From assembly GCA_050741255.1 (NCBI GenBank), contig JBOIEQ010000009.1, forward strand, positions 1-52,297: 52,297 nt of DNA. Direction: 5' to 3'. This DNA comes from CAZXNF01 sp050741255. GTDB lineage: Bacteria; Pseudomonadota; Gammaproteobacteria; Burkholderiales; SG8-41. Made by a program: the position numbers and the translations under genes. Below, one piece after another: positions 44,471-52,297 of the stretch (position 1 is the first letter of the stretch; each line of letters opens with the position of its first letter). The notes below the pieces were generated by a model. That model did no database searches, was not told where the DNA came from, and saw only the letters and a program-made list of their open reading frames with translations.

Positions 44471-45268
44471 TCAGCGCACGATGCCGCGGCTCGCGGTCCC
44501 GAGGAAATCCAGCAGGGTCCGCAGCACCGGGCGCCCGGCGGCCTCGGCCTCCAGCGTGCTCTTCGCCTCTTCCAGGCCGAGGCCGGTCCGGTACAGCGTC
44601 TTGTAGGCGTTACGGATCGCCGCGATGTCCTCCGGCGAAAACCCACGGCGCTTCAGGCCTTCGCTGTTCACGCCGAAGGGCGCGGGTGGATTGCCCGACA
44701 CCATGAAGTACGGCGGCACATCCTGCCCGACCAGCGTGCCCTTGGCCAGAAAACTGTGAGCCCCGATGCGGCAGAACTGATGGGCGCCGGAAAAGCCGCC
44801 GAAAATCACGTAATCCCCGACGTGCACGTGTCCGGCCAGCGAGGCGTTGTTGGCGAAGATCGTGTGGTCGCCGATCTGGCAGTCGTGCGCGACGTGGACG
44901 TAGGCCATCAGCCAGTTGTCGTTGCCGATGCGGGTCACGCCGGCATCCTGCACGGTGCCGGTGTTGAAGGTGCAGAACTCGCGAATGGTATTGCCGTCGC
45001 CGATCTCGAGGCGCGTGGGCTCTCCCGCGTACTTCTTGTCCTGCGGCGCCTCGCCCAGCGACACGAAGTGGAAGATCGTATTGTTGCGTCCGATGCGGGT
45101 ATGACCCGTGATGACGGCATGGCTGCCGATCATCGTGCCCGCGCCCACCTCCACGTGCGGGCCGATGATGGAATACGGTCCGACGGCAACGTCGGGCGCG
45201 AGACGCGCACCCGGATCGATCAGCGCGGTCGGGTGGATGCGCGGCGTACCGCCCGCGCCGGCGTTCAC
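44471..45268 (-). CDS. lpxA: UDP-N-acetylglucosamine acyltransferase
   Basis: LpxA transfers a 3-hydroxyacyl group from ACP to UDP-GlcNAc, the first step of lipid A synthesis. The 265-residue protein is a left-handed beta helix of hexapeptide repeats (HPTALIDPGARLAPDVAVG, then GDHTIFANNASLAGHV). The catalytic histidine lies in AYVHVAHDCQIG. A C-terminal helical domain with NSEGLKRRGFS follows. The start is GTG at 45268, overlapping the fabZ stop by 4 bases (GTGA), so translation is likely coupled. Confidence 0.95.
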   Translation of the reverse strand: MNAGAGGTPRIHPTALIDPGARLAPDVAVGPYSIIGPHVEVGAGTMIGSHAVITGHTRIGRNNTIFHFVSLGEAPQDKKYAGEPTRLEIGDGNTIREFCTFNTGTVQDAGVTRIGNDNWLMAYVHVAHDCQIGDHTIFANNASLAGHVHVGDYVIFGGFSGAHQFCRIGAHSFLAKGTLVGQDVPPYFMVSGNPPAPFGVNSEGLKRRGFSPEDIAAIRNAYKTLYRTGLGLEEAKSTLEAEAAGRPVLRTLLDFLGTASRGIVR

Positions 45269-45723
45269 GCGCCGCCCTCCCCGCTGCCGATCGGACGGAC
45301 CGCGCACATCAGGTCCGCTTCCGACACGACCTGGCCGCCGCACGTGGCGCGCGCCTTGAAGCGGCCGATATTGCGCACGAAGCGGCCTTCGATCGTCGCC
45401 TCGAGATGGAGCGTGTCTCCCGGCGTAACCGGGCGCTTGAACCGGGCGTTGTCGATACCCACGAAGTAGAACAGCGAGGATTTGGTGGTTTCCGGCGGCA
45501 GCGTCTGCATGCACAGCACGGCAGCGGCCTGCGCCATGGCTTCGATGATCAGGACGCCGGGCATCACGGGAACCGCGGGAAAATGGCCCTGGAAAAAAGG
45601 TTCATTCATGGTGACGTTCTTCAGGGCCACGATGCGCTTGCCGGGTTCGCACTCCAGCACGCGGTCGATCAGCAGGAAAGGATAGCGGTGCGGCAGCGCC
45701 TTGAGGATGCCCTGAATATCCAT
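45265..45723 (-). CDS. fabZ: 3-hydroxyacyl-[acyl-carrier-protein] dehydratase
   Basis: FabZ dehydrates 3-hydroxyacyl-ACP in fatty acid elongation and competes with LpxA for 3-hydroxyacyl-ACP. The 152-residue protein shows LPHRYPFLLIDRV with the catalytic histidine and GHFPAVPVMPGVLIIEAMAQ with the catalytic glutamate. ATG at 45723 has GGGAGG close by. A GTG at 45753 is a serious alternative: it overlaps the lpxD stop as GTGA and has GGAGGAGG 7 bases upstream, adding ten residues. Confidence 0.96.
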   Translation of the reverse strand: MDIQGILKALPHRYPFLLIDRVLECEPGKRIVALKNVTMNEPFFQGHFPAVPVMPGVLIIEAMAQAAAVLCMQTLPPETTKSSLFYFVGIDNARFKRPVTPGDTLHLEATIEGRFVRNIGRFKARATCGGQVVSEADLMCAVRPIGSGEGGA

Positions 45724-45749
45724 GGCGCCTCCCGCGGCAGTCGTTGTTT

Positions 45750-46847
45750 TCACCGTTCTGCCTCCTCCTTGAGGCGTGCTTCCAGGGCCGCGATCCGATC
45801 CACCAGCCGTTCGAGTTGCCGCATGCGGACCGTGTTCCGCTGCCATTCGCGGTGGGGCAGCAGCGGTGGCAGCGAGGTATACGTGCCGGCGGCGGCGATC
45901 GACTTCACCACCGTGGTGCCACCCGAAATCGTCACCCCATCGGCGATCATGAGGTGTCCGCTGATCGCCGACGCGCCGCCGATTCGGCAGTGCCGTCCGA
46001 TGCGGGTGCTGCCGGCGATGGCGACACAGCCGGCGATCGCGGTGTGCGCACCGATGCGCACGTTATGCCCGATCTGAATCAGATTGTCGAGCTTGACACC
46101 CTCCTCGATCACCGTGTCCTCCAGCGTGCCGCGATCGATCGCCGTATTGGCGCCAATTTCCACGTCATCGCCGATCACCACGCGTCCCACTTGCGGGATC
46201 TTGATCCAGCGCCCGTCCTCCAGCGCATGGCCGAAACCGTCGGCGCCGATCACCGCGCCCGCGTGCACGAGGACGCGCGCGCCCAACACACAATCCGGAT
46301 ACACGGTCACGCTGGCGTGCAGCCGCGTCTGCGCGCCGATGCGGGTGCGGGCGCCGATCACGCAACCGGCACCGATCTGCGCACCCGCGCCGATCGCCGC
46401 ACCGCGCCCGATCACCGCGCGCGGGCCGACTGCGGCCGAACGCGCCACTTTGGCACCGGGTTCGACGATCGCGCTGCGGTGGATGCCCGCTCGCGGTATC
46501 GGCTCCGGATGCAGCAGCGCAAGCAGTCGCGCGAAGTAGACGTAGGGATTGTCGGTGACGATGCCGGCGCCCGTGACGGCCTGCCGCAACGCCGGCCCTA
46601 CCACCACGGCAGCGGCGCCCGTCAGCGCCAGCAATGGCTGGTGCCGGGGCTGTGAAGCGACGGCAATTTCAGTGCCTCCGGCACGCTCCAGCGGCGCCAG
46701 CGCCGTGACCCGGCGGGCCGGGTCGCCGATCACTTCCCCGCCCAGACGGCCGACGATGTCACGCAGCGTGAGCCCGGCCGGCCGGTCCGATGCAGACTGC
46801 CGTGGCGGAACATCGCGCTTTGCGCGCGCCTTGCGGACGGCCGGCAT
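45750..46847 (-). CDS. lpxD: UDP-3-O-acylglucosamine N-acyltransferase
   Basis: LpxD adds the second hydroxyacyl chain in lipid A synthesis. The 365-residue protein has an N-terminal uridine-binding domain (LTLRDIVGRLGGEVIGDP). A long left-handed beta helix follows, then the active-site segment GFGHALEDGRWIKIPQVG with the catalytic histidine and IGANTAIDRGTLEDTVI. A C-terminal helix ends the protein. It carries about 25 basic residues' worth of extra N-terminal sequence (MPAVRKARAKRDVPPRQ) before the conserved start, so the true start is uncertain. Skp lies 32 bases upstream. Confidence 0.93.
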   Translation of the reverse strand: MPAVRKARAKRDVPPRQSASDRPAGLTLRDIVGRLGGEVIGDPARRVTALAPLERAGGTEIAVASQPRHQPLLALTGAAAVVVGPALRQAVTGAGIVTDNPYVYFARLLALLHPEPIPRAGIHRSAIVEPGAKVARSAAVGPRAVIGRGAAIGAGAQIGAGCVIGARTRIGAQTRLHASVTVYPDCVLGARVLVHAGAVIGADGFGHALEDGRWIKIPQVGRVVIGDDVEIGANTAIDRGTLEDTVIEEGVKLDNLIQIGHNVRIGAHTAIAGCVAIAGSTRIGRHCRIGGASAISGHLMIADGVTISGGTTVVKSIAAAGTYTSLPPLLPHREWQRNTVRMRQLERLVDRIAALEARLKEEAER

Positions 46848-46879
46848 CGTGGGGGGCGGACTCGGAAACCGTCGCGCGA

Positions 46880-47404
46880 CTACTTGTCCGTGGCGAGGAT
46901 CTTGAGAACTTTGTCGGTGATGTCCAGCCGCGGGCTGACGTACACCGCCTCCTGCAGGATGAGGTCGAACTTCTCGGCCTCCGCCACCTGCCGGATGGCC
47001 TTCGTCGTCCGCTCGATGAGCCCCTGGAACTCCTCGTTGCGGCGAACATTGAAGTCCTCGCGGAATTCGCGCTGCAGACGCTGGAAATCACGCGAAACCT
47101 TGGCGAGGTCCGCTTCCTTGTTGCGGCGGTCCGACTCGCTCATCGTCATCCCGTCGCGCTCGAGCTGGGTCTGCAGGTCCTTGAACTGCTTCTCCATCCG
47201 CTGCAGTTCGGCGGAGCGGCCCGCGAACTCCTTCTCCAGCCGCTTCTGGGCCCGCTCCGAGGGAGCCGATTCCCGCTCCAGGCGCTGGATATTGACCATG
47301 CCGATCTTGAGTTCGGCGCCGGTCGCCGGCACGGCGAACACGGCGGCAAAACCGGCAACCACTGCCAGCAGGACGGGTAACAATCGAACGGGTGCTTGCT
47401 TCAT
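46880..47404 (-). CDS. skp: Periplasmic chaperone Skp/OmpH
   Basis: Skp holds unfolded outer membrane proteins in the periplasm for delivery to the BAM complex. The 174-residue protein has a signal peptide (KQAPVRLLPVLLAVVAGFAA, cleaved near ATGAEL). KIGMVNIQRLERES follows, then a long charged coiled coil (about 50-120) and a conserved end (ADFLRKV-type region, here FDLILQEAVYVSPRLDITDK). ATG at 47404 has AGGAG 8 bases upstream. It lies 49 bases after bamA. Confidence 0.93.
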   Translation of the reverse strand: MKQAPVRLLPVLLAVVAGFAAVFAVPATGAELKIGMVNIQRLERESAPSERAQKRLEKEFAGRSAELQRMEKQFKDLQTQLERDGMTMSESDRRNKEADLAKVSRDFQRLQREFREDFNVRRNEEFQGLIERTTKAIRQVAEAEKFDLILQEAVYVSPRLDITDKVLKILATDK

Positions 47405-47453
47405 GCGCTCACTCCTGCCGCCGGTACCGGCGGCGCCTTCGGTGCAAAGGGAC

Positions 47454-49724
47454 TCAGAACATCCCACCAAACTGGAACTGGAATACCTGCTTGCGGTCGG
47501 TGACTTCCTTCAGGATCGGCTGGGCCATGCTGACTTTGAGCGGACCGAACGGCGAGATCCAGGAAACACCGAAACCGGCGGACACGCGCAGTTTGCCGAA
47601 GTCGTAGCTGTCGTCGACGAAACCGGTGTCGGTGAACACGCTGAAGCGCCACGCCTTGTCCTGCGTGAGGCCCGGAATGGGAAACAGGAGTTCCCCGCTG
47701 CCGATGATCTTTTTCGAACCGCCGATGGGGTTGCCATCGATATTCACAGGGCCGACCGACGCCGGGTAGAAGCCGCGGATGGAGGTCGGACCGCCCGTGT
47801 AGAAGTTCCGGAAGAACGGCAGTGGCAGGTTGTTGTAGCCGTCGCCGTACCCGATCTCGCCGCGCAGGGCCAGCGTGAGGTCCTGGGTCAGCGGGAAATA
47901 CTGCGTGTGCTCGTACGACAGCTTGTAGAAGCGCAGGTTGCCGCCAGGCAGGCTGACCTCGCCGAACGCGCGCTGTATTCCGCCCCGGGTCGGGTACAGC
48001 ACGCTGTCGCGTCCGTCCTTGTTCCAGCCGGCGCTCAGCAGCAGTGCGGTGGTATGCGAACCGAAGGTGTTGACGTAGTTGAGCACATTGATCGGGCTGT
48101 AGATGTCCGTGCCGATGTTGGTGCTTTCGTAGCCGATGCCGTAGGTGATGGCGTTGGTTTCGGACAAGGGCACGCCGAAGCGCAGGCTGGCGCCGTAGGT
48201 TTCCAGCGTGTAGTTGCCGAGGTTGACACTGTTCGGGTTCGTGTTGCGATAGAAGATGTCGAAACCGCGGCTGATGCCGTCCACCGTGAAATACGGGTTG
48301 GTGAACGAGAGCGAGTACACGGTGTTCAGGCGGCTCGTGTTGACCGAAATCCCCATGTGATTGCCCGAACCGAAAATGTTCTGCTGGGTGATGGAACCGG
48401 ACAGGATCAGGCCTTCCGTACTGCCGAAGCCCGCGCCCAGCAGGAGGTTGCCGGTGGGCTTCTCGGTGACGTTGATGTTGACGTCCACCTGGTCGGTCGT
48501 GCCCGTCACCGCGGGTGTCTCCACGGCGACCTCGTTGAAATAACTGGTCTTGTCCAGGCGAAACTTGGACTGCTGGACCTTCTCCTGGGAGAACCAGGCG
48601 CCTTCCATCTGCCGCATCTCGCGCCGGATGACCTCGTCCCGCGTCTTGGTGTTGCCGGTGATGTTGACGCGCCGCACGTAGACGCGCCGGCCCGGGTCCA
48701 CCAGGAAGGTCAGCGCAACGGTCTGCTTTTCCTTGTCGATCTCGGGCACGACGTTGACGTTGGCGAAGGCATAGCCTTCGTTGCCGAGGCGGTCGGTGAT
48801 GCGCTTGGAGGTCTGGGTAATCTTCGCGCGCGAGAACACCTCGCCGTCGCGCACCAGCACCAGTTTCTGCAGTTCGCCTTCCGGAATCAGCGTGTCACCA
48901 CCCACCTTGATGTCGGAAATCGTGTACTTCGGTCCCTCGTTGACGCCGATGGTGATGTAGACGTCCTTTTTGTCGGGCGTGATCGACACCTGGGTCGATT
49001 CAATCTGGAATTCCGCATAGCCACGGTCCTGGTAATAGGAGCGCAGTGTCTCGAGGTCGGCGGTCAGTTTCTGCCGCGAATACTGGTCCGCCTTGGTGTA
49101 CCAGGTGATCCAGCCGGGCGTCGACAGCGACAGGCGGCTCACCAGTTCCTTTTCCGGAAAAGCCTTGTTGCCGATGATGGTGATCTGGCGGATCTTGGCG
49201 GTATCGCCCTCAACCACGTCGAAGGTGATGCCGACCCGGTTGCGCTCCAGCGGCGTCACGGTGGTGGTGACGACGGCCGCGTACTTGCCCCTCGAGACGT
49301 ACTGCCGCTTCAGTTCCTGCTCGGCGCGGTCGAGCAGCGAGCGGTCGAAAATCCGCCCGTCCACCAGGCCAATTTCGCGCATGGCCTTTTCCAGTGCTTC
49401 CTTCGGGAATTCCTTGACGCCGATGAAATCGAGCTGCGCGATCGACGGCCGCTCGGTCACCGCCACGATGAGCACCCCATTGTCGACCTCCAGGCTGACG
49501 TCCTGGAAAAAACCGGTCGCGTAGAGGGCGCGGATGGCCTCGGCCGCACGCGCCTGGGTGAGCGTTTCGCCGACTTTCACCGGCAGGTAGCTGAACACGG
49601 TGCCGGCGTCGGTACGCTGGATGCCTTCGACCCGGATGTCCTTGACCACGAAGGGATCGAAGGCCAGGGCCGGCGCGGCTGCCGTAACCAGCAGGGTCAG
49701 CGCGCACTGTTGCAGAAAACGCAT
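47454..49724 (-). CDS. bamA: Outer membrane protein assembly factor BamA
   Basis: BamA is the central beta-barrel of the machine that inserts outer membrane proteins. The 756-residue protein has a signal peptide (ending near APALAF). Five POTRA repeats follow (about 22-420; FVVKDIRVEGIQRTDAGTVF marks the first), then a 16-strand barrel. The lid-loop motif VRGF-type is present as TSIRGFYPAS. It ends in FQFQFGGMF, the aromatic-terminal beta signal. It starts 10 bases after rseP, so the genes are co-transcribed. Confidence 0.97.
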   Translation of the reverse strand: MRFLQQCALTLLVTAAAPALAFDPFVVKDIRVEGIQRTDAGTVFSYLPVKVGETLTQARAAEAIRALYATGFFQDVSLEVDNGVLIVAVTERPSIAQLDFIGVKEFPKEALEKAMREIGLVDGRIFDRSLLDRAEQELKRQYVSRGKYAAVVTTTVTPLERNRVGITFDVVEGDTAKIRQITIIGNKAFPEKELVSRLSLSTPGWITWYTKADQYSRQKLTADLETLRSYYQDRGYAEFQIESTQVSITPDKKDVYITIGVNEGPKYTISDIKVGGDTLIPEGELQKLVLVRDGEVFSRAKITQTSKRITDRLGNEGYAFANVNVVPEIDKEKQTVALTFLVDPGRRVYVRRVNITGNTKTRDEVIRREMRQMEGAWFSQEKVQQSKFRLDKTSYFNEVAVETPAVTGTTDQVDVNINVTEKPTGNLLLGAGFGSTEGLILSGSITQQNIFGSGNHMGISVNTSRLNTVYSLSFTNPYFTVDGISRGFDIFYRNTNPNSVNLGNYTLETYGASLRFGVPLSETNAITYGIGYESTNIGTDIYSPINVLNYVNTFGSHTTALLLSAGWNKDGRDSVLYPTRGGIQRAFGEVSLPGGNLRFYKLSYEHTQYFPLTQDLTLALRGEIGYGDGYNNLPLPFFRNFYTGGPTSIRGFYPASVGPVNIDGNPIGGSKKIIGSGELLFPIPGLTQDKAWRFSVFTDTGFVDDSYDFGKLRVSAGFGVSWISPFGPLKVSMAQPILKEVTDRKQVFQFQFGGMF

Positions 49725-49734
49725 GTGTGTGTGG

Positions 49735-51072
49735 TCAGCTGCTGATGAGTCGGGTTACATCGTTGAACAGCGCGAAAGCCATGAGCACGAACAGGACCGT
49801 CATGCCGACTTGCTGCCCCACCTCCATGGCCCGCTCGGAAACGGGACTTCCCTTCACAATTTCAACGAGATAATACAGCAAATGCCCGCCATCCAATAAG
49901 GGGATCGGCAGCAGATTCAGCACCCCGAGGCTGATGCTGATCAGCGCAAGGAAAAGCAGAAAGGGCACCCAGCCCGCCTGGGCCGATTTTCCTGCGTAAT
50001 CGGCGATGGTGACCGGACCGGACAGGTTCTTGATCGAGACCTCGCCCACCAGCATTTTCCCCAGCATGCGAAGACTGAACACCGACACTTCCCAGGTGCG
50101 GGCCACCGCGCGCTGCAGCCCGGGCCAGGCGCCGTAGCGCACATCGACCATGTCCCCCGGCCCGACGCCGATGCGACCGATGCTGCGCTCGCCGTCGCGC
50201 ACGCTGTCAGGGACGAGTGTGATCCGGACCGGCACGCGGTTGCGATCCACCTCGAATTCCAGCGGAGCGCCCGGATTGCCGCGGATCTGCGCCACGATCT
50301 GCTCCCAGCCCTGCACCGGTTCGCCGTTGATCGCGCGCACCACGTCGTCCGGGCGCAACCCGCCGCGGGCCGCAACGCCGTCGGGCACCACCACGCCGAT
50401 CACCGGTCGCAGCGAGCGCCGGATCTCGAAGCCGGCGGCGCGCATGAAATCCTTGTCGACCGCCTCCGTCTCCAGGCCCGAAAGGTCGAGCCGTCGCTCG
50501 TGCAGCGTGCCGCCGGGCGCCAGCGTGCGCACCGGCACCCGCGCGCGGTCGACCGCGGCCTCCAGCAGCAGCCAGCGCGCGTCGTTCCAGGTGAGCACCG
50601 GCTGGCCGTCCACGGCAACGATCGCCTCGTCCGGGGTAAACCCCGCCTGCGCCGCCGGCGACCCGGCCACCACCTCTCCGACCACCGCACGCACGTCCGG
50701 CACGCCGTGCAGGAACAGGCCCCAGTAGAGGACGATCGCGAGCAGGAAGTTGGCGAGCGGTCCCGCGATCACGATGGCCACACGTTTCCAGACGTTCTGT
50801 CGGTTGAACGCCCGCGGCAGCTCCTCCGGCACCACGGGCCCCTCGCGTTCGTCCAGCATCTTGACGTAGCCGCCGAGCGGTATGGCCGACAGCGCCCATT
50901 CGGTACGGTCGCGCCCGGTGTGCCAGCGTGCCAGCACACGTCCGAAGCCGAGCGAGAAACGCAGCACCTTCACGCCGCAGGCGCGCGCCACCAGGTAATG
51001 CCCGAATTCGTGGACCACGATCAGCGGGCCCAGCGCGAGCAGGAAGGCGCCGATGGTCTGCAACAGGCTCAT
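49735..51072 (-). CDS. rseP: Site-2 intramembrane metalloprotease RseP
   Basis: RseP cuts RseA within the membrane to release sigma-E, and also degrades leftover signal peptides. The 445-residue protein has the zinc motif HEFGH at 21-25 in the first membrane helix. Two PDZ domains occupy about 110-300 (VAGSPAAQAGFTPDEAIVAV and GVAARGGLRPDDVVRAI). A C-terminal LLDGGHLLYYLVE supplies the third zinc ligand (aspartate). It follows dxr by 25 bases. Its substrate homologue RseA is encoded at 22036-22530 in the same window. Confidence 0.96.
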   Translation of the reverse strand: MSLLQTIGAFLLALGPLIVVHEFGHYLVARACGVKVLRFSLGFGRVLARWHTGRDRTEWALSAIPLGGYVKMLDEREGPVVPEELPRAFNRQNVWKRVAIVIAGPLANFLLAIVLYWGLFLHGVPDVRAVVGEVVAGSPAAQAGFTPDEAIVAVDGQPVLTWNDARWLLLEAAVDRARVPVRTLAPGGTLHERRLDLSGLETEAVDKDFMRAAGFEIRRSLRPVIGVVVPDGVAARGGLRPDDVVRAINGEPVQGWEQIVAQIRGNPGAPLEFEVDRNRVPVRITLVPDSVRDGERSIGRIGVGPGDMVDVRYGAWPGLQRAVARTWEVSVFSLRMLGKMLVGEVSIKNLSGPVTIADYAGKSAQAGWVPFLLFLALISISLGVLNLLPIPLLDGGHLLYYLVEIVKGSPVSERAMEVGQQVGMTVLFVLMAFALFNDVTRLISS

Positions 51073-51097
51073 GCAAAGCTCCGTTCGGGTTGCGTGA

Positions 51098-52297
51098 TCA
51101 CGCCCGATTCTCCACCACGCGCAAACCCTGGCGGGCCAGCCATTCCTGCGCCGCTTCGCGGGTGGCCCGATCCGCGGCCAGAACGCCGGACAGACTGGTG
51201 ACGTCCTGTGCCGCTACCCGCTCGAGCATCGCTTCGATCAACCGCGCGATGCGATCAAAACGCAGGCGGCCGGCGAGGAATTCCGCCACCGCCACTTCAT
51301 TCGCCGCATTCAGGATCACCGGCGCGGCACCGCCGGCGCGCAGGGCCGCGTAGGCGAGCCCGAGGCAGGGAAAGCGCGTATGGTCCGGTTCCTGGAAAGT
51401 AAGGCTGCCGATCTGCGCGAGGTTGAGGCTCTCGACGCCGGCCGCCACCCGATCCGGATGCGCGAGCGCGCAGGCGATCGGCGTGCGCATGTCCGGATTG
51501 CCGAGCTGCGCCAGCACCGAGCCATCGACGTATTCGACCAGTGAGTGGATGACGCTCTGTGGGTGGATCACGACCTGGATCTGCGACGGGTCGGCGTTGA
51601 ACAGCCAGCGCGCCTCGATCACCTCCAGGCCCTTGTTCATCATGGTCGCGGAATCGACCGAAATCTTGCGCCCCATCACCCAGTTCGGATGCGCGCAGGC
51701 CTGGTCCGGCGTCACCGTCGCCATGCGCTCGGCCGGCCAGTCGCGAAACGGTCCGCCGGAGGCGGTCAGCAGGATGCGTCGCACGCCCACCGCGCCCAGA
51801 TCGCCGGCGAACCGCGGCGGCAACGCCTGGAAGATTGCGTTGTGCTCGCTGTCGATCGGCACCAGACTCGCGCCGCCCTGCGCGACCGTCTCCATGAATA
51901 GCGCCCCGGCCGTGACCAGCGCTTCCTTGTTCGCCAGCAGCACCCGCTTGCCCGCAGCGGCGGCGGCGAGCGTCGGCGCCAGCCCGGCGATGCCGACGAT
52001 GGCCGCCATCACAATGTCCGCCTCCGGCAGGCTCGCCACCCGCACGAGGCCCTCCGCGCCGGCCAGGATTTCGGTGGAAAGCCCGGCCGCGCGCGCGCGG
52101 GCGCGCAGCATCTCCGCCTGATCCGGGTCAGCGGCCACCGCGTAGCGCGGCGTGAACTGCCGGCATTGTTCGAACAGCAGGTCGATGCGCCGGTGCGCGG
52201 TGAGCGCGAGGATTTCAAAGCGGTCTGGATGGCGCGCCGCCACGTCGAGCGTGCTGACGCCGACGCTGCCGGTGGCGCCGAGCACCACGAGTTTGCG
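51098..52297 (-). CDS. dxr: 1-deoxy-D-xylulose 5-phosphate reductoisomerase, 5' end beyond the window
   Basis: Dxr converts 1-deoxy-D-xylulose 5-phosphate to 2-C-methylerythritol 4-phosphate with NADPH, the committed step of the MEP isoprenoid pathway. The visible part carries the NADPH-binding GATGSVGVSTLD, ANKEALVTAG, the metal/substrate motif PIDSEHNAIFQ, LTASGGPFRDW, and a C-terminal helical domain. The reading frame is open to the last base (RKLVVLGATG), so the start codon lies a few codons outside the window. It heads the dxr-rseP-bamA-skp-lpxD-fabZ-lpxA-lpxB-rnhB series here. Confidence 0.96.
   Translation of the reverse strand, partial: RKLVVLGATGSVGVSTLDVAARHPDRFEILALTAHRRIDLLFEQCRQFTPRYAVAADPDQAEMLRARARAAGLSTEILAGAEGLVRVASLPEADIVMAAIVGIAGLAPTLAAAAAGKRVLLANKEALVTAGALFMETVAQGGASLVPIDSEHNAIFQALPPRFAGDLGAVGVRRILLTASGGPFRDWPAERMATVTPDQACAHPNWVMGRKISVDSATMMNKGLEVIEARWLFNADPSQIQVVIHPQSVIHSLVEYVDGSVLAQLGNPDMRTPIACALAHPDRVAAGVESLNLAQIGSLTFQEPDHTRFPCLGLAYAALRAGGAAPVILNAANEVAVAEFLAGRLRFDRIARLIEAMLERVAAQDVTSLSGVLAADRATREAAQEWLARQGLRVVENRA

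Noticed and set aside
46884..49745. A 953-codon open frame on the plus strand, antisense to bamA and skp
   Set aside because: bamA and skp are unmistakable on the minus strand. The plus-strand product is a low-complexity H/R/D/G-rich mirror typical of GC-rich DNA, with no recognisable domain.

Overview
The window reads as chromosomal DNA of a GC-rich betaproteobacterium, most like Burkholderiales. Three things point there: two Bug-type tripartite tricarboxylate receptors, housekeeping blocks in betaproteobacterial order (uvrC-pgsA-tRNA Gly-Cys-Leu; rpoE-rseA-rseB-degQ-lepA-lepB-rnc-era-recO-pdxJ-acpS; dxr-rseP-bamA-skp-lpxD-fabZ-lpxA-lpxB-rnhB; pyrG-kdsA-eno-ftsB), and lipid A synthesis genes. 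No genus can be named from the sequence alone. No phage, plasmid, transposase or CRISPR array is visible.

Layout. (1) 1-7.1 kb is an accessory metabolic stretch: an ornithine cyclodeaminase-like protein, a TylF-like methyltransferase, a family 3 solute-binding protein, an alpha/beta hydrolase, an enolase-superfamily enzyme and two tandem Bug receptors. Several of its spacers are built of 7-bp repeat units. A 271-bp element with inverted ends (6817-7087) closes it. (2) 7.1-23.3 kb: terC, a small hypothetical gene, three tRNAs, then a long minus-strand run from rpoE down to pgsA. This run holds the sigma-E module, LepA/LepB, RNase III, Era, RecO, PdxJ, AcpS, NagZ, a family 5 uracil-DNA glycosylase and UvrC. 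(3) 23.3-30.9 kb: a fused glycine betaine/choline-type binding protein-permease, a polysaccharide deacetylase, an omega-amino acid:pyruvate aminotransferase and an 1172-residue iron-sulfur flavoprotein resembling a fusion of the two NfnAB subunits. (4) 31-39.5 kb: folD, ftsB, eno, kdsA, pyrG, ppsA and the divergent PEP synthase regulator. (5) 39.6-52.3 kb: the dxr-to-rnhB envelope operon, a TrmH/SpoU RNA methyltransferase and, between rnhB and that methyltransferase, a divergent pair that I read as senA and senB of selenoneine biosynthesis.

How the genes work together. RpoE, RseA, RseB, a DegQ/MucD protease and the site-2 protease RseP form most of an envelope-stress circuit, and its usual clients (BamA, Skp, lipid A enzymes) lie in the same window. 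PpsA and its bifunctional regulator are divergently paired. SenB (selenosugar synthase) and SenA (selenoneine synthase) would put selenium into a hercynine-derived betaine. The third gene of the described cluster, senC, and egtD for hercynine are not in the window.

The most notable signals are the sen pair set inside a housekeeping gene order, the 7-bp-register spacers at 1-5.75 kb, the inverted-end element before terC, and the giant Nfn-like fusion.
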